DNA from: Microbacterium azadirachtae
GTDB taxonomy: Bacteria > Actinomycetota > Actinomycetes > Actinomycetales > Microbacteriaceae
DNA length: 64,000 nucleotides
NCBI RefSeq assembly: GCF_000956505.1
Contig: NZ_JYIX01000034.1
Span: 186,001-250,000, forward strand
Direction of reading: 5' to 3'
Both the position numbers and the translations under genes were made by a program. Below the pieces are notes generated by a model. That model was not told where the DNA came from. It saw only the letters and a program-made list of their open reading frames with translations, and made no database searches. This document shows, piece after piece, positions 1 through 8,535 of this stretch; position 1 is the first letter of the stretch, and every line of letters starts with the position of its first letter.

Positions 1-158
1 AGCGCACCCGCGGACTGTGGCACTTCTCCGTCTGGCTCCTCGAGGGAGACGAGGTTCCGCACACGGCGGCGACCGCGCTGATCGACGTGACGGATCCGGA
101 GGCGCCGACGCGGCGGCTCGCCGACTACTGCGCCGTCCCGCCGTCCTTCCTGACCTGA
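1..158 (+). CDS. C-terminal end of an unidentified protein (5' end outside window)
   Basis: An open frame enters from the left edge (codons from base 3) and stops at TGA 156-158, leaving 51 residues that end in CAVPPSFLT. Codons end almost always in G or C, as in the neighbouring genes, so this looks like a real coding end rather than noise. No motif is recognisable in so short a tail. It is followed by 141 bases of non-coding DNA before the aminotransferase gene, so the two are probably separate transcription units. Function unknown. Confidence 0.55.
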   Translation, partial: RTRGLWHFSVWLLEGDEVPHTAATALIDVTDPEAPTRRLADYCAVPPSFLT

Positions 159-299
159 GCGGGCGAGGATCCCGCCGTTCCCGGCCCGATCGAGCACCGG
201 ATCCCGCCGCCCGCACCTGTTCGCCACGACGGAGAACGCCGCCTGTGCTTTGTACGTCATGGCCATTTCGCACGACAGGCGCGCGAGTACGCTGGTGGC

Positions 300-1502
300 G
301 TGACCGAACGCGCGCCTCTCTCCCGCAAACTCTCCGCCATCGCCGAGTCCGCCACGCTGAAGGTGGATGCCAAGGCCAAAGCCCTCAAGGCCGAGGGCAA
401 GCCCGTCGTCTCGTACGCCGCGGGCGAGCCCGACTTCGCCACTCCGCAGTTCATCGTGGATGCGGCGGCCGAGGCTCTCGCCAACCCGGCGAACTACCGC
501 TACACCCCCGCGGCCGGCCTGCCCGAGCTGCGCGAGGCGATCGCCGCGAAGACGCTGCGCGACTCCGGCCTCGAGGTCTCGCCGAGCCAGGTCATCGTCA
601 CGAACGGCGGCAAGCAGTCCGTCTACCAGGCGTTCCAGGCCGTGGTGAACCCGGGTGACGAGGTGCTCCTTCCCGCGCCGTACTGGACCACGTACCCCGA
701 GGCGATCCGCCTCGCCGACGGCGTCCCGGTCGAGGTCTTCGCCGGCGCCGACCAGGAGTACAAGGTCACGGTCGACCAGCTCGAGGCCGCGCGCACCGAG
801 CGCACCACGGTGCTCGTGTTCGTCTCGCCGTCCAACCCGACCGGATCCGTCTACTCCCCCGAGGAGACCGCCGCGATCGCCGCATGGGCGCTCGAGCACG
901 GGATCTGGATCATCTCCGACGAGATCTACCAGAACCTCACCTACGAGGGCGTGAAGGCGACCTCCGTGGTCGAGGCGCTGCCCGAGGTCGCCGGTCAGAC
1001 CATCCTCGTCAACGGCGTCGCGAAGACCTATGCGATGACCGGCTGGCGCGTGGGCTGGATGGTCGGCCCCGCCGACGCGATCAAGATCGCCGGCAACCTC
1101 CAGTCGCACCTCACGAGCAACGTGAACAACGTCGCGCAGCGTGCAGCGATCGCCGCACTCAACGGCCCGCAGACCGAGGCCGAGCAGTTCCGCGAGGCGT
1201 TCGACCGCCGCCGCAAGCTGATCGTCTCCGAGCTGTCCAAGATCGACGGCCTCGTGGTGCCCAACCCGACCGGCGCGTTCTACGTCTACCCCGACGTGCA
1301 GGGCCTGCTCGGTCGCACCTGGGGCGGCGTGACCCCCACGACCTCGCTCGAGCTCGCCGACCTCATCCTCGACCAGGCCGAGGTGGCCGTGGTCCCGGGC
1401 GAGGCGTTCGGCCCGTCCGGCTACATCCGCATGTCGTACGCGCTCGGCGACGACCAGCTGCTCGAGGGCGTGCAGCGCCTGCAGCGCCTGTTCGCCTCCT
1501 GA
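300..1502 (+). CDS. PLP-dependent class I aminotransferase (aspartate aminotransferase type)
   Basis: The 400-residue product has the fold-type I, class I aminotransferase layout: GEPDF near residue 42, the SPSNPTG loop (176-182), SDEIYQN (206-212) with the PLP-binding Asp and Tyr, and the Schiff-base lysine in [14 protein letters not shown] (Lys242). The length matches the subgroup Ib aspartate aminotransferases. It should transfer amino groups between aspartate or a related amino acid and 2-oxoglutarate in the cytoplasm; the exact substrate cannot be read from sequence. The start is GTG at 300. A TACGCT box (288-293) only six bases upstream and no Shine-Dalgarno site suggest a leaderless mRNA. 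The gene stands alone and converges on the VOC gene. Confidence 0.9.
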   Translation: MTERAPLSRKLSAIAESATLKVDAKAKALKAEGKPVVSYAAGEPDFATPQFIVDAAAEALANPANYRYTPAAGLPELREAIAAKTLRDSGLEVSPSQVIVTNGGKQSVYQAFQAVVNPGDEVLLPAPYWTTYPEAIRLADGVPVEVFAGADQEYKVTVDQLEAARTERTTVLVFVSPSNPTGSVYSPEETAAIAAWALEHGIWIISDEIYQNLTYEGVKATSVVEALPEVAGQTILVNGVAKTYAMTGWRVGWMVGPADAIKIAGNLQSHLTSNVNNVAQRAAIAALNGPQTEAEQFREAFDRRRKLIVSELSKIDGLVVPNPTGAFYVYPDVQGLLGRTWGGVTPTTSLELADLILDQAEVAVVPGEAFGPSGYIRMSYALGDDQLLEGVQRLQRLFAS

Positions 1503-1537
1503 CACCCGTCCGCTTCTGAAGCCCGTCCGCTTCTACT

Positions 1538-1615
1538 CGACGCCCCCTCGGGCTGTCCGCGCCCCTCCTGAACAACGCGATTCAGAGGGGGCCTCGGCTG
1601 CCAGAGGGGGCGTCG
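1538..1615. terminator. Nested inverted repeat between convergent genes
   Basis: A perfect 12-base inverted repeat (1538-1549 with 1604-1615, CGACGCCCCCTC and its complement) encloses a second, imperfect hairpin (CCCCTCCTGAA with TTCAGAGGGG). It lies between the rightward aminotransferase (ends 1502) and the leftward VOC gene (ends 1653), so a shared bidirectional terminator is the likely role. There is no clear T-tract. Confidence 0.45.
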
Positions 1616-1652
1616 ACGTCGACACGGCGACCGGCGCCCCCGGCCGGCCGCG

Positions 1653-2051
1653 TCAGTCCTCGTAGCCGATGAGCCAGTGCACGCCGAAGCGATCAACGAG
1701 CGTGCCATCGTGCGCGCCCCACGGACGCTCCTGCAGCGGGTCGATCACGCGACCGCCATCGCCGAGCTGCGCGAACCAGCGGGTGAGCGTCTCCGGATCC
1801 GCCGTGCCGAGCAGCGAGAAGAACATGCCGTTCATGTGCACGGCGTCCTCGTCCGGCCCCGCATCGGCCGCGGCGAGCTCGACAGGGCCGCGGATGAGCA
1901 TGCCATGCGCGATCGCATCGCCCGGGCCGTCCGCGCGCCCGAACTCGGCGTAGGTGTGCATCGCCACCTCGCCGCCGAAGATCGCCTGATAGAACGGCAG
2001 CGCGTCGACGGCGGTCCCGGGGAACAGGATGTAGGGCACGAGTCCGGTCAT
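1653..2051 (-). CDS. VOC family protein (PhnB/glyoxalase-like)
   Basis: This 132-residue protein begins MTGLVPYILFPGTA and has the two-module alpha-beta pattern of PhnB-like vicinal oxygen chelate proteins: FYQAIFGG near the N-terminus, a central MFFSLLG strand, and a closing WGAHDGTLVDRFGVHW motif shared with many 3-demethylubiquinone-type/PhnB domain proteins. These are small cytoplasmic proteins, often dimeric, whose substrates are mostly unknown. It runs leftward alone, its start facing the AEC transporter end. No specific reaction can be assigned. Confidence 0.85.
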   Translation of the reverse strand: MTGLVPYILFPGTAVDALPFYQAIFGGEVAMHTYAEFGRADGPGDAIAHGMLIRGPVELAAADAGPDEDAVHMNGMFFSLLGTADPETLTRWFAQLGDGGRVIDPLQERPWGAHDGTLVDRFGVHWLIGYED

Positions 2052-2079
2052 GCTGCGAGCGTACGCCCCGGATCCGGCC

Positions 2080-3000
2080 TCAGCCGAGCAGCAGGACGGC
2101 TCCGAGGAGCACCGGTACGCACCCGATCGTCGTGAGGAACACCGTGTCGCGGGACACCGCCTCGCCGATGCCGTAGCGCTGGGAGTAGTTGAACACGTTC
2201 TGCGCGGTCGGCAGCGCCGCCAGCACGACCACGATCAGCACAGCGTGCGCGGACAGCCCGAACACGTACTGCGCCAGCAGCCACGCGATCGCGGGCATGA
2301 CGAGCAGCTTCAGCGCGCTCGCGAGCAGCACGTCTCTGCGGTGCCCCGCCGCGCCGAGCACGCGCTGCCCGTGCAGCGAGATGCCGTAGCTGATCAGCAG
2401 CACAGGGACGCAGGCGTTCGCAATCAGGGTGACCGGCTCGATGACGATCGGCGGCAGCTCGATGCCCAGCACCGAGACCAGCGTGCCGAGGGCGGAACCC
2501 AGGATGATCGGGTTGGTCGCGGTGCGCACCACCGTGCGCCACACCGAGGTGCGGCCGGCGGTCACGGTGTCCAGGATGGTCAGCGAGATCGGCGTGAACA
2601 CCAGGAGCTGCATGAGGATCACGGGCGCCGGATACGCGGCACTGCCGAGCAGGTAGAGCGACAGCGGGATGCCGATGTTGTTCGAGTTCACCTGCCCCGA
2701 CGAGAGCGCACCGATCACGGTCTCGCCCACGCTGCGCTTCCAGACGATCCTGGCGATGAGCGCATAGGCCGCGATCACGACCGCCGCCGCGATCGCGGAC
2801 ACCGGCAGCAGGGCGGAGAACAGCACATGCGCGTCGGCCTTGGCGAGCACGGAGAACAGCAGGAACGGCGACAGCACGAAGAACGTCAGCCGGCTCAGGA
2901 CCTCGCGCGCATGCGTACCGAGCAGATCGATGCGACCGATCACGTACCCGACGAAGATCGCAAGGCCGACGACGGCGAATCCGGTGAGCGTCGCGAGCAC
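2080..3000 (-). CDS. AEC family transporter (auxin efflux carrier type)
   Basis: This 306-residue, very hydrophobic protein has about ten predicted membrane segments, beginning at residue 1 with LTGFAVVGLAIFVGYVIGRI. The two five-helix halves separated by a short loop fit the AEC/BASS-like permease fold, as does the mid-protein stretch NSNNIGIPLSLYLLG with its helix-breaking Asn and Pro. Family members export or exchange small organic acids such as malate; the substrate here is unknown. The start is GTG at 3000. It lies 42 bases downstream of murB on the same strand and may be read through from that operon. Confidence 0.85.
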   Translation of the reverse strand: MLATLTGFAVVGLAIFVGYVIGRIDLLGTHAREVLSRLTFFVLSPFLLFSVLAKADAHVLFSALLPVSAIAAAVVIAAYALIARIVWKRSVGETVIGALSSGQVNSNNIGIPLSLYLLGSAAYPAPVILMQLLVFTPISLTILDTVTAGRTSVWRTVVRTATNPIILGSALGTLVSVLGIELPPIVIEPVTLIANACVPVLLISYGISLHGQRVLGAAGHRRDVLLASALKLLVMPAIAWLLAQYVFGLSAHAVLIVVVLAALPTAQNVFNYSQRYGIGEAVSRDTVFLTTIGCVPVLLGAVLLLG

Positions 3001-3042
3001 CCTTCGAGCCTACGGCGTGACCCGCGTCCCGCGTCGCCGCGC

Positions 3043-4179
3043 TTAGAGCTCGACGTCGACGAGCACCGGCTCCGGCTGCAGCAGCAGGCCGAACTCGGAA
3101 TGCACCCGGCTCTGGATGAACCGGGCGAGCTCGGCGATCTCCCCCGCGGTCGCGCCCCCGCGATTCGTCAGGGCGAGAGCGTGCTTCGTGGAGACGCCGG
3201 CGCGCGAACGCGGCAGCTTGAACCCCTTGCCGATGCCGGCGTGCTCGATCAGCCAGGCGGCGCTCACCTTCACGTCGCTCGGCGGCGCCTCCGGCTTCGG
3301 TGCGAGACCGTAGTACGACTCGAGCGGGATCACGGTGACCGTGTCGAGGTCGGGCGTCACCGGCCAGCGCGGGCACTCGGACGGCAGCGTGCGCGCGACG
3401 GCTTCGGAGACGATCGCGTTCTGGAAGAAGGATCCGGCGCCGTGCGTATCGGGATCCGCCGGATCGAAGAGCATGCCCTTCGCGGCGCGGGTGGACAGGA
3501 TCCGCTCGCGCACCCAGGTGAGGGGCACCGGGTCGTCGCCGGTGAGCTGCAGCGCGCGGCGCAGCTGCTCGCCGCGCACGACCCGCCCCGCATCGCCGGT
3601 GACGGCGAGATCGAGCGTCACGGACAGGATCACGGCACGGCGCTCGGCGACGGAGCCGTAGTGGTGCTTGAGCACCGACGTCCGGAAGCCGAGGCCGAGC
3701 TCGGACGCCGGCGTGACGACGACCTCGCCGGAGTGCTCATCGAGCAGCTCCACCTCGACGAGGGTCTCCTGGATCTCCTGCCCGTAGGCCCCGATGTTCT
3801 GCACGGGGGCGGCGCCGACCGTGCCGGGGATCCCCGACATCGCCTCGATGCCGGCGTACCCGCGCTCGACGGCGTAGGCGACGAGCGCATCCCAGTCGTG
3901 CCCGGCCTGCGCGCGAACCCGGATCCGGCCGGCGTGCGGGGACGGGAGTTCCTCGATGCCGTTCGTGCGGATGCGGATCACCGTGCCGTCGAAGGGCGCA
4001 TCCCCCGCGAAGAGGTTCGACCCTCCGCCCAGCACGAACCACTCGTCACGGGTCGCCCACACGGCGCGGAGGGCGGAGACGAGCTCGTCCTCGGTCGCGG
4101 CGTCGATCATGCGCGCGGGCGCCGCACCGGTCTGCAGCGTGGTCAGCGCGGCGAGGCGGATCGGATCGATCTCCGCCAT
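3043..4179 (-). CDS. murB: UDP-N-acetylmuramate dehydrogenase
   Basis: MurB reduces UDP-N-acetylenolpyruvylglucosamine to UDP-MurNAc with NADPH and FAD, the second committed step of peptidoglycan precursor synthesis in the cytoplasm. The 378-residue protein shows the FAD-binding GGGSN (51-55), the GIPGTVGAAPVQN loop (116-128), the conserved Arg near 166, the proton-donor Ser in GSFFQN (Ser250), and the C-terminal Glu in QPEPVLV. This is the type I arrangement. The ATG lies one base after the stop of the upstream MaoC gene, so translation is probably coupled to that pair. Confidence 0.96.
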   Translation of the reverse strand: MAEIDPIRLAALTTLQTGAAPARMIDAATEDELVSALRAVWATRDEWFVLGGGSNLFAGDAPFDGTVIRIRTNGIEELPSPHAGRIRVRAQAGHDWDALVAYAVERGYAGIEAMSGIPGTVGAAPVQNIGAYGQEIQETLVEVELLDEHSGEVVVTPASELGLGFRTSVLKHHYGSVAERRAVILSVTLDLAVTGDAGRVVRGEQLRRALQLTGDDPVPLTWVRERILSTRAAKGMLFDPADPDTHGAGSFFQNAIVSEAVARTLPSECPRWPVTPDLDTVTVIPLESYYGLAPKPEAPPSDVKVSAAWLIEHAGIGKGFKLPRSRAGVSTKHALALTNRGGATAGEIAELARFIQSRVHSEFGLLLQPEPVLVDVEL

Positions 4180-4180
4180 G

Positions 4181-4582
4181 TCAGAGCGAGTCCGCCGCGA
4201 CGCGCAGCTGCGCCTTGACGAGCACCGTGGTCTCGGCGAACCGGACGGTCAGGTCGATCCGCACCGCGGTCTCGTCCATCGCGCCGACCTTGGCGGTGAT
4301 CGCGACGTCGGCGCCGGTCTGCGGGTCGACCACGATCGGGCGTGCGAAGCGCACGCCGTAGTCGAGGATCCGCGCGGTGCCGGGAAGGGCGGCGACCGCG
4401 ACGGACGAGGCGACGCCCATCGTGAGCATGCCGTGCGCGAGCACGCCGGGCAGGCCCACCTCGGCGGCGACGTCGTCGCGGTAGTGGATGGGGTTGAAGT
4501 CGCCGGACGCGCCGGCGTAGCGGACGAGCGACTCACGCGTGAGGTGCACGGTGCGCTCGGCGATGATGTCTCCGACGTTCAC
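4181..4582 (-). CDS. MaoC-type dehydratase, catalytic subunit (HadB-like)
   Basis: This is a single hot-dog domain of 133 residues carrying the (R)-specific enoyl hydratase 2 motif YAGASGDFNPIHYRDD, with the catalytic Asp and His, followed by GVLAHGMLTMG. Proteins of this form pair with a HadA-like partner, encoded directly upstream here, to dehydrate 3-hydroxyacyl thioesters. The GTG start overlaps the partner's stop as GTGA (4579-4582), so the two subunits should be made together. In mycobacteria the equivalent pair serves mycolate elongation; this organism is unlikely to make mycolates, so its substrate is open. Confidence 0.85.
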   Translation of the reverse strand: MNVGDIIAERTVHLTRESLVRYAGASGDFNPIHYRDDVAAEVGLPGVLAHGMLTMGVASSVAVAALPGTARILDYGVRFARPIVVDPQTGADVAITAKVGAMDETAVRIDLTVRFAETTVLVKAQLRVAADSL

Positions 4583-5049
4583 GCGGCGGCCTCCTCGTTC
4601 TCGGCCGGGGCATCGCTCACGAGCAGCACCGACGTGGCGGTGACGACGTGCGCGCCGGCGGCGTCGCGGATCTCGGCGTCGCTCGTGATCATCGCGGCGG
4701 GACCCATCGCTCGGATCCCGGTGACGGTCAGCCGGGCGGTGAGCTCGTCGCCGGCCACGATCGGGCGCGTGTAGGTGAAGCGCTGCTCGGCGTGGATCGT
4801 GCGGGACAGCACGATCCCGGAGTCCTCGAGCCCCAGCAGCTGCTGCAGCGTGAGGTCCTGGATGACCATCGCGAAGGTGGGCGGGGCGACGACATCGGCG
4901 AAGCCGAGCGCCTGGGCCGCCGCGACATCGGTGTGCTGCGGGGCGTCGGCGAACACGGCGCGCGCGAACTCGCGCACCTTCTCGCGACCGACGAGGTACG
5001 GGGCCGTCGGCGGGAACTCCCGGCCGACCAGTTCAGGATTCACGGGCAC
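4579..5049 (-). CDS. MaoC-type dehydratase, N-terminal partner subunit (HadA-like, FAS1-like dehydratase)
   Basis: The 156-residue hot-dog protein begins MPVNPELVGREFPPTAPY and continues with VGREKVREFARAVF, the signature start of FAS1-like dehydratase/HadA subunits. It lacks the GDFNPIH catalytic motif carried by the next gene, as expected for the substrate-binding half of a heterodimer. The start is GTG at 5049 with a GAGGGG Shine-Dalgarno. It heads a coupled hadA-like, hadB-like, murB transcription unit. Confidence 0.83.
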   Translation of the reverse strand: MPVNPELVGREFPPTAPYLVGREKVREFARAVFADAPQHTDVAAAQALGFADVVAPPTFAMVIQDLTLQQLLGLEDSGIVLSRTIHAEQRFTYTRPIVAGDELTARLTVTGIRAMGPAAMITSDAEIRDAAGAHVVTATSVLLVSDAPAENEEAAA

Positions 5050-5094
5050 CCCTCGATCCTATCGAGCGGCGCCGATCGCTCGCCGAGCGGCCGC

Positions 5095-5937
5095 TCAGGC
5101 GGTGCGGGGCTTCCGCCCGCGGATCGCCTTCAGCGCCATCTGCACCGCGATGAAGGCCAGGTACACCGCGAACAGGATGTTGCCCACGAACGGGTCGATG
5201 AGCGTCGCGAGCCAGGCGCCGAGCGCCGTGGTCGTGCACGCGGAGAGGCCGATGAAGGCTGCGGCGACCAGATCCACGTTGTGATTGCGCAGGTTGCCGA
5301 TCGTGCCGGAGATCGCGGTCGGGATCATCATGAGCAGCGACGTGCCCTTCGCGACGAGGTCGCTCGTGCCGAACGCCAGCATGAGTGCCGGGACCACCAC
5401 GATCCCTCCGCCGACCCCGATCAGGCCCGCGAGCACGCCCGTGAACAGGCCCAGCACCAGGAGCAGCGGGGCGGTGACCCAGGTCAGTTCGAGCACCGCG
5501 CCCCGCGAGGGGATGACCAGGAACAGGCTCACGATCACGATCACGAGAAAGCCGACGAAGCACCAGCGCAGCGCGGTCTGGGAGATCCGCGGCAGCAGGC
5601 GGGTGCCGATCTGCGCGCCGACGACGGATCCGACTGCGAGGATCAGCGCCGGGATCCACGCCACCGAATCGTGGACGGCGTACGAGATGACGCCCACGAG
5701 CGCGGTCGGCACGATCGCCGCGAGCGACGTGCCCGCGCCCAGCCGCTGGTCGAACGCGAGCAGCAGCACGAGCAGCGGGACGATGACCGTGCCACCCCCG
5801 ACGCCGAAGAGGCCGGAGAGGAGACCCGCGGCGAGCCCGATCCCGATGAAGGACGCGTAGGCGCGCGCCCCTCGCATCCGCTCGACGGCACCCTCGACCA
5901 CACTCGCTCCCGTCCGCCGTTCCAGGCGGAGCAGCAC
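5095..5937 (-). CDS. TauE/SafE family sulfite/organosulfonate exporter-type permease
   Basis: This membrane protein of 280 residues has two homologous halves, each opening with the Gly-rich segment typical of TauE/SafE (DUF81): GLLSGLFGVGGGTVIVP near residue 37 and GVLAGLIGVGGGIVVVP in the second half. About eight membrane helices are apparent. Family members move sulfite, sulfoacetate or related anions; the substrate here is not determined. The GTG at 5937 is the longest start. An internal ATG at 5877 (MRGARAYASFIG) lies closer to the first helix and may be the true start. Confidence 0.85.
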   Translation of the reverse strand: MLLRLERRTGASVVEGAVERMRGARAYASFIGIGLAAGLLSGLFGVGGGTVIVPLLVLLLAFDQRLGAGTSLAAIVPTALVGVISYAVHDSVAWIPALILAVGSVVGAQIGTRLLPRISQTALRWCFVGFLVIVIVSLFLVIPSRGAVLELTWVTAPLLLVLGLFTGVLAGLIGVGGGIVVVPALMLAFGTSDLVAKGTSLLMMIPTAISGTIGNLRNHNVDLVAAAFIGLSACTTTALGAWLATLIDPFVGNILFAVYLAFIAVQMALKAIRGRKPRTA

Positions 5938-5948
5938 CGTCCAGCGTA

Positions 5949-5988
5949 GTCGCGCCCCGCTGCTGCCCCACCGAACCAGGGGCGCGAC
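5949..5988. other. Inverted repeat upstream of the TauE/SafE gene
   Basis: A perfect 10-base stem, GTCGCGCCCC (5949-5958) and GGGGCGCGAC (5979-5988), with a 20-base loop. It sits between the end of the DUF222/HNH gene (6079) and the start of the permease gene, both leftward. It may be a terminator for the former or an operator or leader structure for the latter; there is no T-tract. Confidence 0.35.
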
Positions 5989-6078
5989 GATGGTTGCCGC
6001 GTGAGGGGAAAATTGCGCTCGGCGCGAGCGGTTCCCTGACCGCGGATGACATCCACCGGCTGCGGGAATAGCCGGTCG

Positions 6079-7554
6079 TCATCGGGGTGGGGCGAGCGCG
6101 TCGACGAGGATGCGGCGGACACGATGCGGATCGCCGCCGCGGCTGCGGGGGCGGTGCCAGGCACGGTGCGGGTCCCACCAGTGCGGTCCGCGGATCTCTG
6201 GGACGCCGTGGTGCATGCGGATCTGCCATCCGGAGGTCTCCAGGGTGCGGTGGTGGTGCCAGCACAGGGCGACGCCGTTGCTGGTGTGCGTGGGACCTCC
6301 GTCGGCCCATTCCTGCACGTGGTGGATCTCGCACCAGGTCGCGGGGACGTGGCAGCCGGGGATCACGCATTCCCGGTCGCGGAGGATGATCGCGCGCCGC
6401 TGGTTCGCGGTGAAGATCCGGGCGGTGGTGCCGATCGACACGATCTTCCCGCGCTCGTCGAACAGGACCCGCTGGATCCCGCCTGCACACGCGGTGTGCC
6501 GGGCGACGGAGACGGGCACGTCGTCGCCCGTGCCTTCGATGAACGCCCGTCCCTGACCGGAGGCGTAGTCCGCCGCAGTGACCGATACGACCAGGGTCGG
6601 GGCGGCGCCGCCGAGATCGGGCATTCCCCCGGACGCCGCGGCGGCCTGGAGGATCATCGCGAGGTCGTCGTGATCGCGCTGCGCCCGGGTGCGGAGGTCT
6701 TCCGGGATCGGGAGAGAGTCGATGAGGTCCGGATCCGGGTCGGCGATCGAGAAGGCGACCGCGCCGGGCGCGGGGGAGCACTCCGCGGCGGGGTTGTTGA
6801 CTGCGTCGAACAACCGCTGCAACTGACCGGCGACCTCGGGGAGCAGCTCGCCCCCGACTCGATGCGTGCCTCGCCGCAGCTTCCCGATCCAGAAGCCGCG
6901 GGAGCGCTCGGCCGCGGTATCGTCGGGTTCCGCGCCGTCCGGGTCGAGCGCGAGCATCAGGGCGCGGGCGTAATCGGCGAGTTCGGCGGTCGACGGGGCC
7001 GGGCCCGGGCGCCCGTGCTCGTCGGGCAGGTCGGCACCCCGGGCCGTGCACGCCAGCAGCCCGTCCACCGCCTCCCGTTCATCGACCGTGATCCGCGTGC
7101 CGCTCCTCTCCGCCGGTCCGACCGCGGCGAGCAGCCCCGGCACCGACACCACCCCATCGCGCAGGGCATCGGCCATCTCCGGATATCGGGCCGGCGAGAG
7201 GTCGCCACTGGAGAGCTGCACGTCCCGGTGGGTGACTCGAGCGGCGCGGGCGAACTGGCGGGCCGTGCTCGCATCGGTGCGCAGCGCCCGCTGCAGCAGC
7301 TCGGTCGCATCGTGACAGCCCACCGACGCAGATAGCCGCTCGGACGCCAATCGCGTGTCTCGGTCGATGACCTGCCCGGTCAGGCCCGTCAGCACGGCAT
7401 CCAATCGACGCCGAGCGGAGCCGCCGACCATCAACGCCAGCACCAGTTCCGCACCCTGAAACCCGTCGAACCGGGCGTCCATCTCCGGCAACGCGCACAA
7501 GTCCTGCAGTAGGTGGTCCACCTGCTGCAGGATCTCGGTCGGCGTCGATGTCAT
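6079..7554 (-). CDS. DUF222 / HNH endonuclease domain protein
   Basis: The 491-residue protein has a long alpha-helical DUF222 region followed by a C-terminal HNH nuclease domain. The nuclease part shows RDRECVIPGC, then CEIHHVQEWADGG and NGVALCWHHHRTLE, with paired cysteines and the His-His and Asn of a zinc-bound beta-beta-alpha-metal site. This architecture occurs in many copies in Microbacteriaceae and its role is unknown. ATG 7554 (MTSTPTEILQQ) was chosen; an open frame extends to 7671 but that part resembles non-coding sequence. Confidence 0.85.
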   Translation of the reverse strand: MTSTPTEILQQVDHLLQDLCALPEMDARFDGFQGAELVLALMVGGSARRRLDAVLTGLTGQVIDRDTRLASERLSASVGCHDATELLQRALRTDASTARQFARAARVTHRDVQLSSGDLSPARYPEMADALRDGVVSVPGLLAAVGPAERSGTRITVDEREAVDGLLACTARGADLPDEHGRPGPAPSTAELADYARALMLALDPDGAEPDDTAAERSRGFWIGKLRRGTHRVGGELLPEVAGQLQRLFDAVNNPAAECSPAPGAVAFSIADPDPDLIDSLPIPEDLRTRAQRDHDDLAMILQAAAASGGMPDLGGAAPTLVVSVTAADYASGQGRAFIEGTGDDVPVSVARHTACAGGIQRVLFDERGKIVSIGTTARIFTANQRRAIILRDRECVIPGCHVPATWCEIHHVQEWADGGPTHTSNGVALCWHHHRTLETSGWQIRMHHGVPEIRGPHWWDPHRAWHRPRSRGGDPHRVRRILVDALAPPR

Positions 7555-7698
7555 ACCCCCATTCAACAGGGGGCCACGGACATTCGAACCCCAGATCAGA
7601 CCTAAGAACGGAACCTGTGCACAGCTTTCTGGGAACGCCCCTTGTGGAGGACGATCCACGCCGTCCACCACGAAGCCCTCAGCACCGGTGGCGCCGGC

Positions 7699-8469
7699 TC
7701 AGTGCCCTTCGAACAGCGGCGGGCGCTTCTCCTGGAACGCCGCGAAGCCCTCGCGGTAGTCGTCCGTGTCGCAGAGCGCCGCCTGCGCCGCGTTCTCCTG
7801 GCGCATCGACTGCCACAGCCCCAGGCGCTCGTCGCGGAGGGCGGCGACCAGGCGCTTGCTCGCGACGAACGCGGCGGTCGCGCCCTGCGCCGCACGGGAC
7901 GCGGCCGCGAGCGTGGCCTCGTGCACCATCTCGGGGAGCATCGCCTGGGAGAACAGCCCGGCCGTGACCGCCTCGGATCCGCTCATCAGCCTGCCGGAGT
8001 AGATGAGGTCGAGCGTGCGGTGCGCGCCGAGCCGCTCCACGAACAGCGCGTGCCCGCCCGAGTCCAGCGTCGCGCCGAGCGCGGCGAACGGGGATCCGAT
8101 CTTCGCGGTGTCGGCGACGTAGACGACATCGGTCGCGATGAGCAGGCCGAGGCCCACCCCGAGGCAGGCTCCCTGCGCGGCGGCGAAGGTCGGCGCGGGG
8201 AAGGACGCCATGCGCTGCAGCACGGGCGTGACGAGGCCGTCGAGGTAGCCCATCACGTCGTCGTCGCGCGGATCGACGCCCGAGATGTCGCGCCCCGCGC
8301 AGAACGCCCTGCCCTCGCCGGTCAGCACGAGGGAGCGCACGCCGGCGCGCTCGGCCTCGGCGTAGGCGTCTCCGAGGTCGCGCACCGCCTGCTCGTCGAG
8401 GGCATTGAGCTTGTCGGGGTTGTTCAGCGTGATGTGGGCGACGGCGCCGTCGATCGCGAGGTCGATCAT
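7699..8469 (-). CDS. paaG: PaaG-type 2-(1,2-epoxy-1,2-dihydrophenyl)acetyl-CoA isomerase
   Basis: This 256-residue crotonase-fold enzyme has the oxyanion-hole regions GRAFCAGRDISG and AQGACLGVGLGLLIATD. In phenylacetate breakdown PaaG converts the ring 1,2-epoxide made by PaaABCE into the seven-membered oxepin-CoA. The assignment to PaaG rather than another crotonase rests on its place directly after paaE on the same strand, because the motifs alone do not separate crotonases. A perfect GGAGG precedes the ATG at 8469. A 66-base gap filled with two copies of the interspersed repeat separates it from paaE. Confidence 0.85.
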   Translation of the reverse strand: MIDLAIDGAVAHITLNNPDKLNALDEQAVRDLGDAYAEAERAGVRSLVLTGEGRAFCAGRDISGVDPRDDDVMGYLDGLVTPVLQRMASFPAPTFAAAQGACLGVGLGLLIATDVVYVADTAKIGSPFAALGATLDSGGHALFVERLGAHRTLDLIYSGRLMSGSEAVTAGLFSQAMLPEMVHEATLAAASRAAQGATAAFVASKRLVAALRDERLGLWQSMRQENAAQAALCDTDDYREGFAAFQEKRPPLFEGH

Positions 8470-8480
8470 GATTCCTCCTT

Positions 8481-8523
8481 GGTCCCTGAGCTTGTCGAGG
8501 TGGTCCCTGAGCTTGTCGAAGGG
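8481..8523. repeat. Two tandem copies of the interspersed repeat GGTCCCTGAGCTTGTCGA
   Basis: Copy 1 is at 8481-8500 and copy 2 at 8502-8522. They agree over their first 18 bases and are separated by one base. They fill the gap between paaE and paaG. Related sequences occur inside paaE (9418-9439), inside paaD (9904-9925) and as an inverted pair between rpoB and rpoC (53593-53635), so this is a dispersed family. I recognise similar elements as common in Microbacteriaceae genomes; that is recollection, not a search result. Confidence 0.75.
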
Positions 8524-8535
8524 CTCCTGCGCCGT

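Noticed and set aside
2050..4218. Long rightward frame opposite the AEC transporter and murB
   Set aside because: Arg/Glu/His-rich shadow of the opposite-strand genes, with no Shine-Dalgarno site and no domain.
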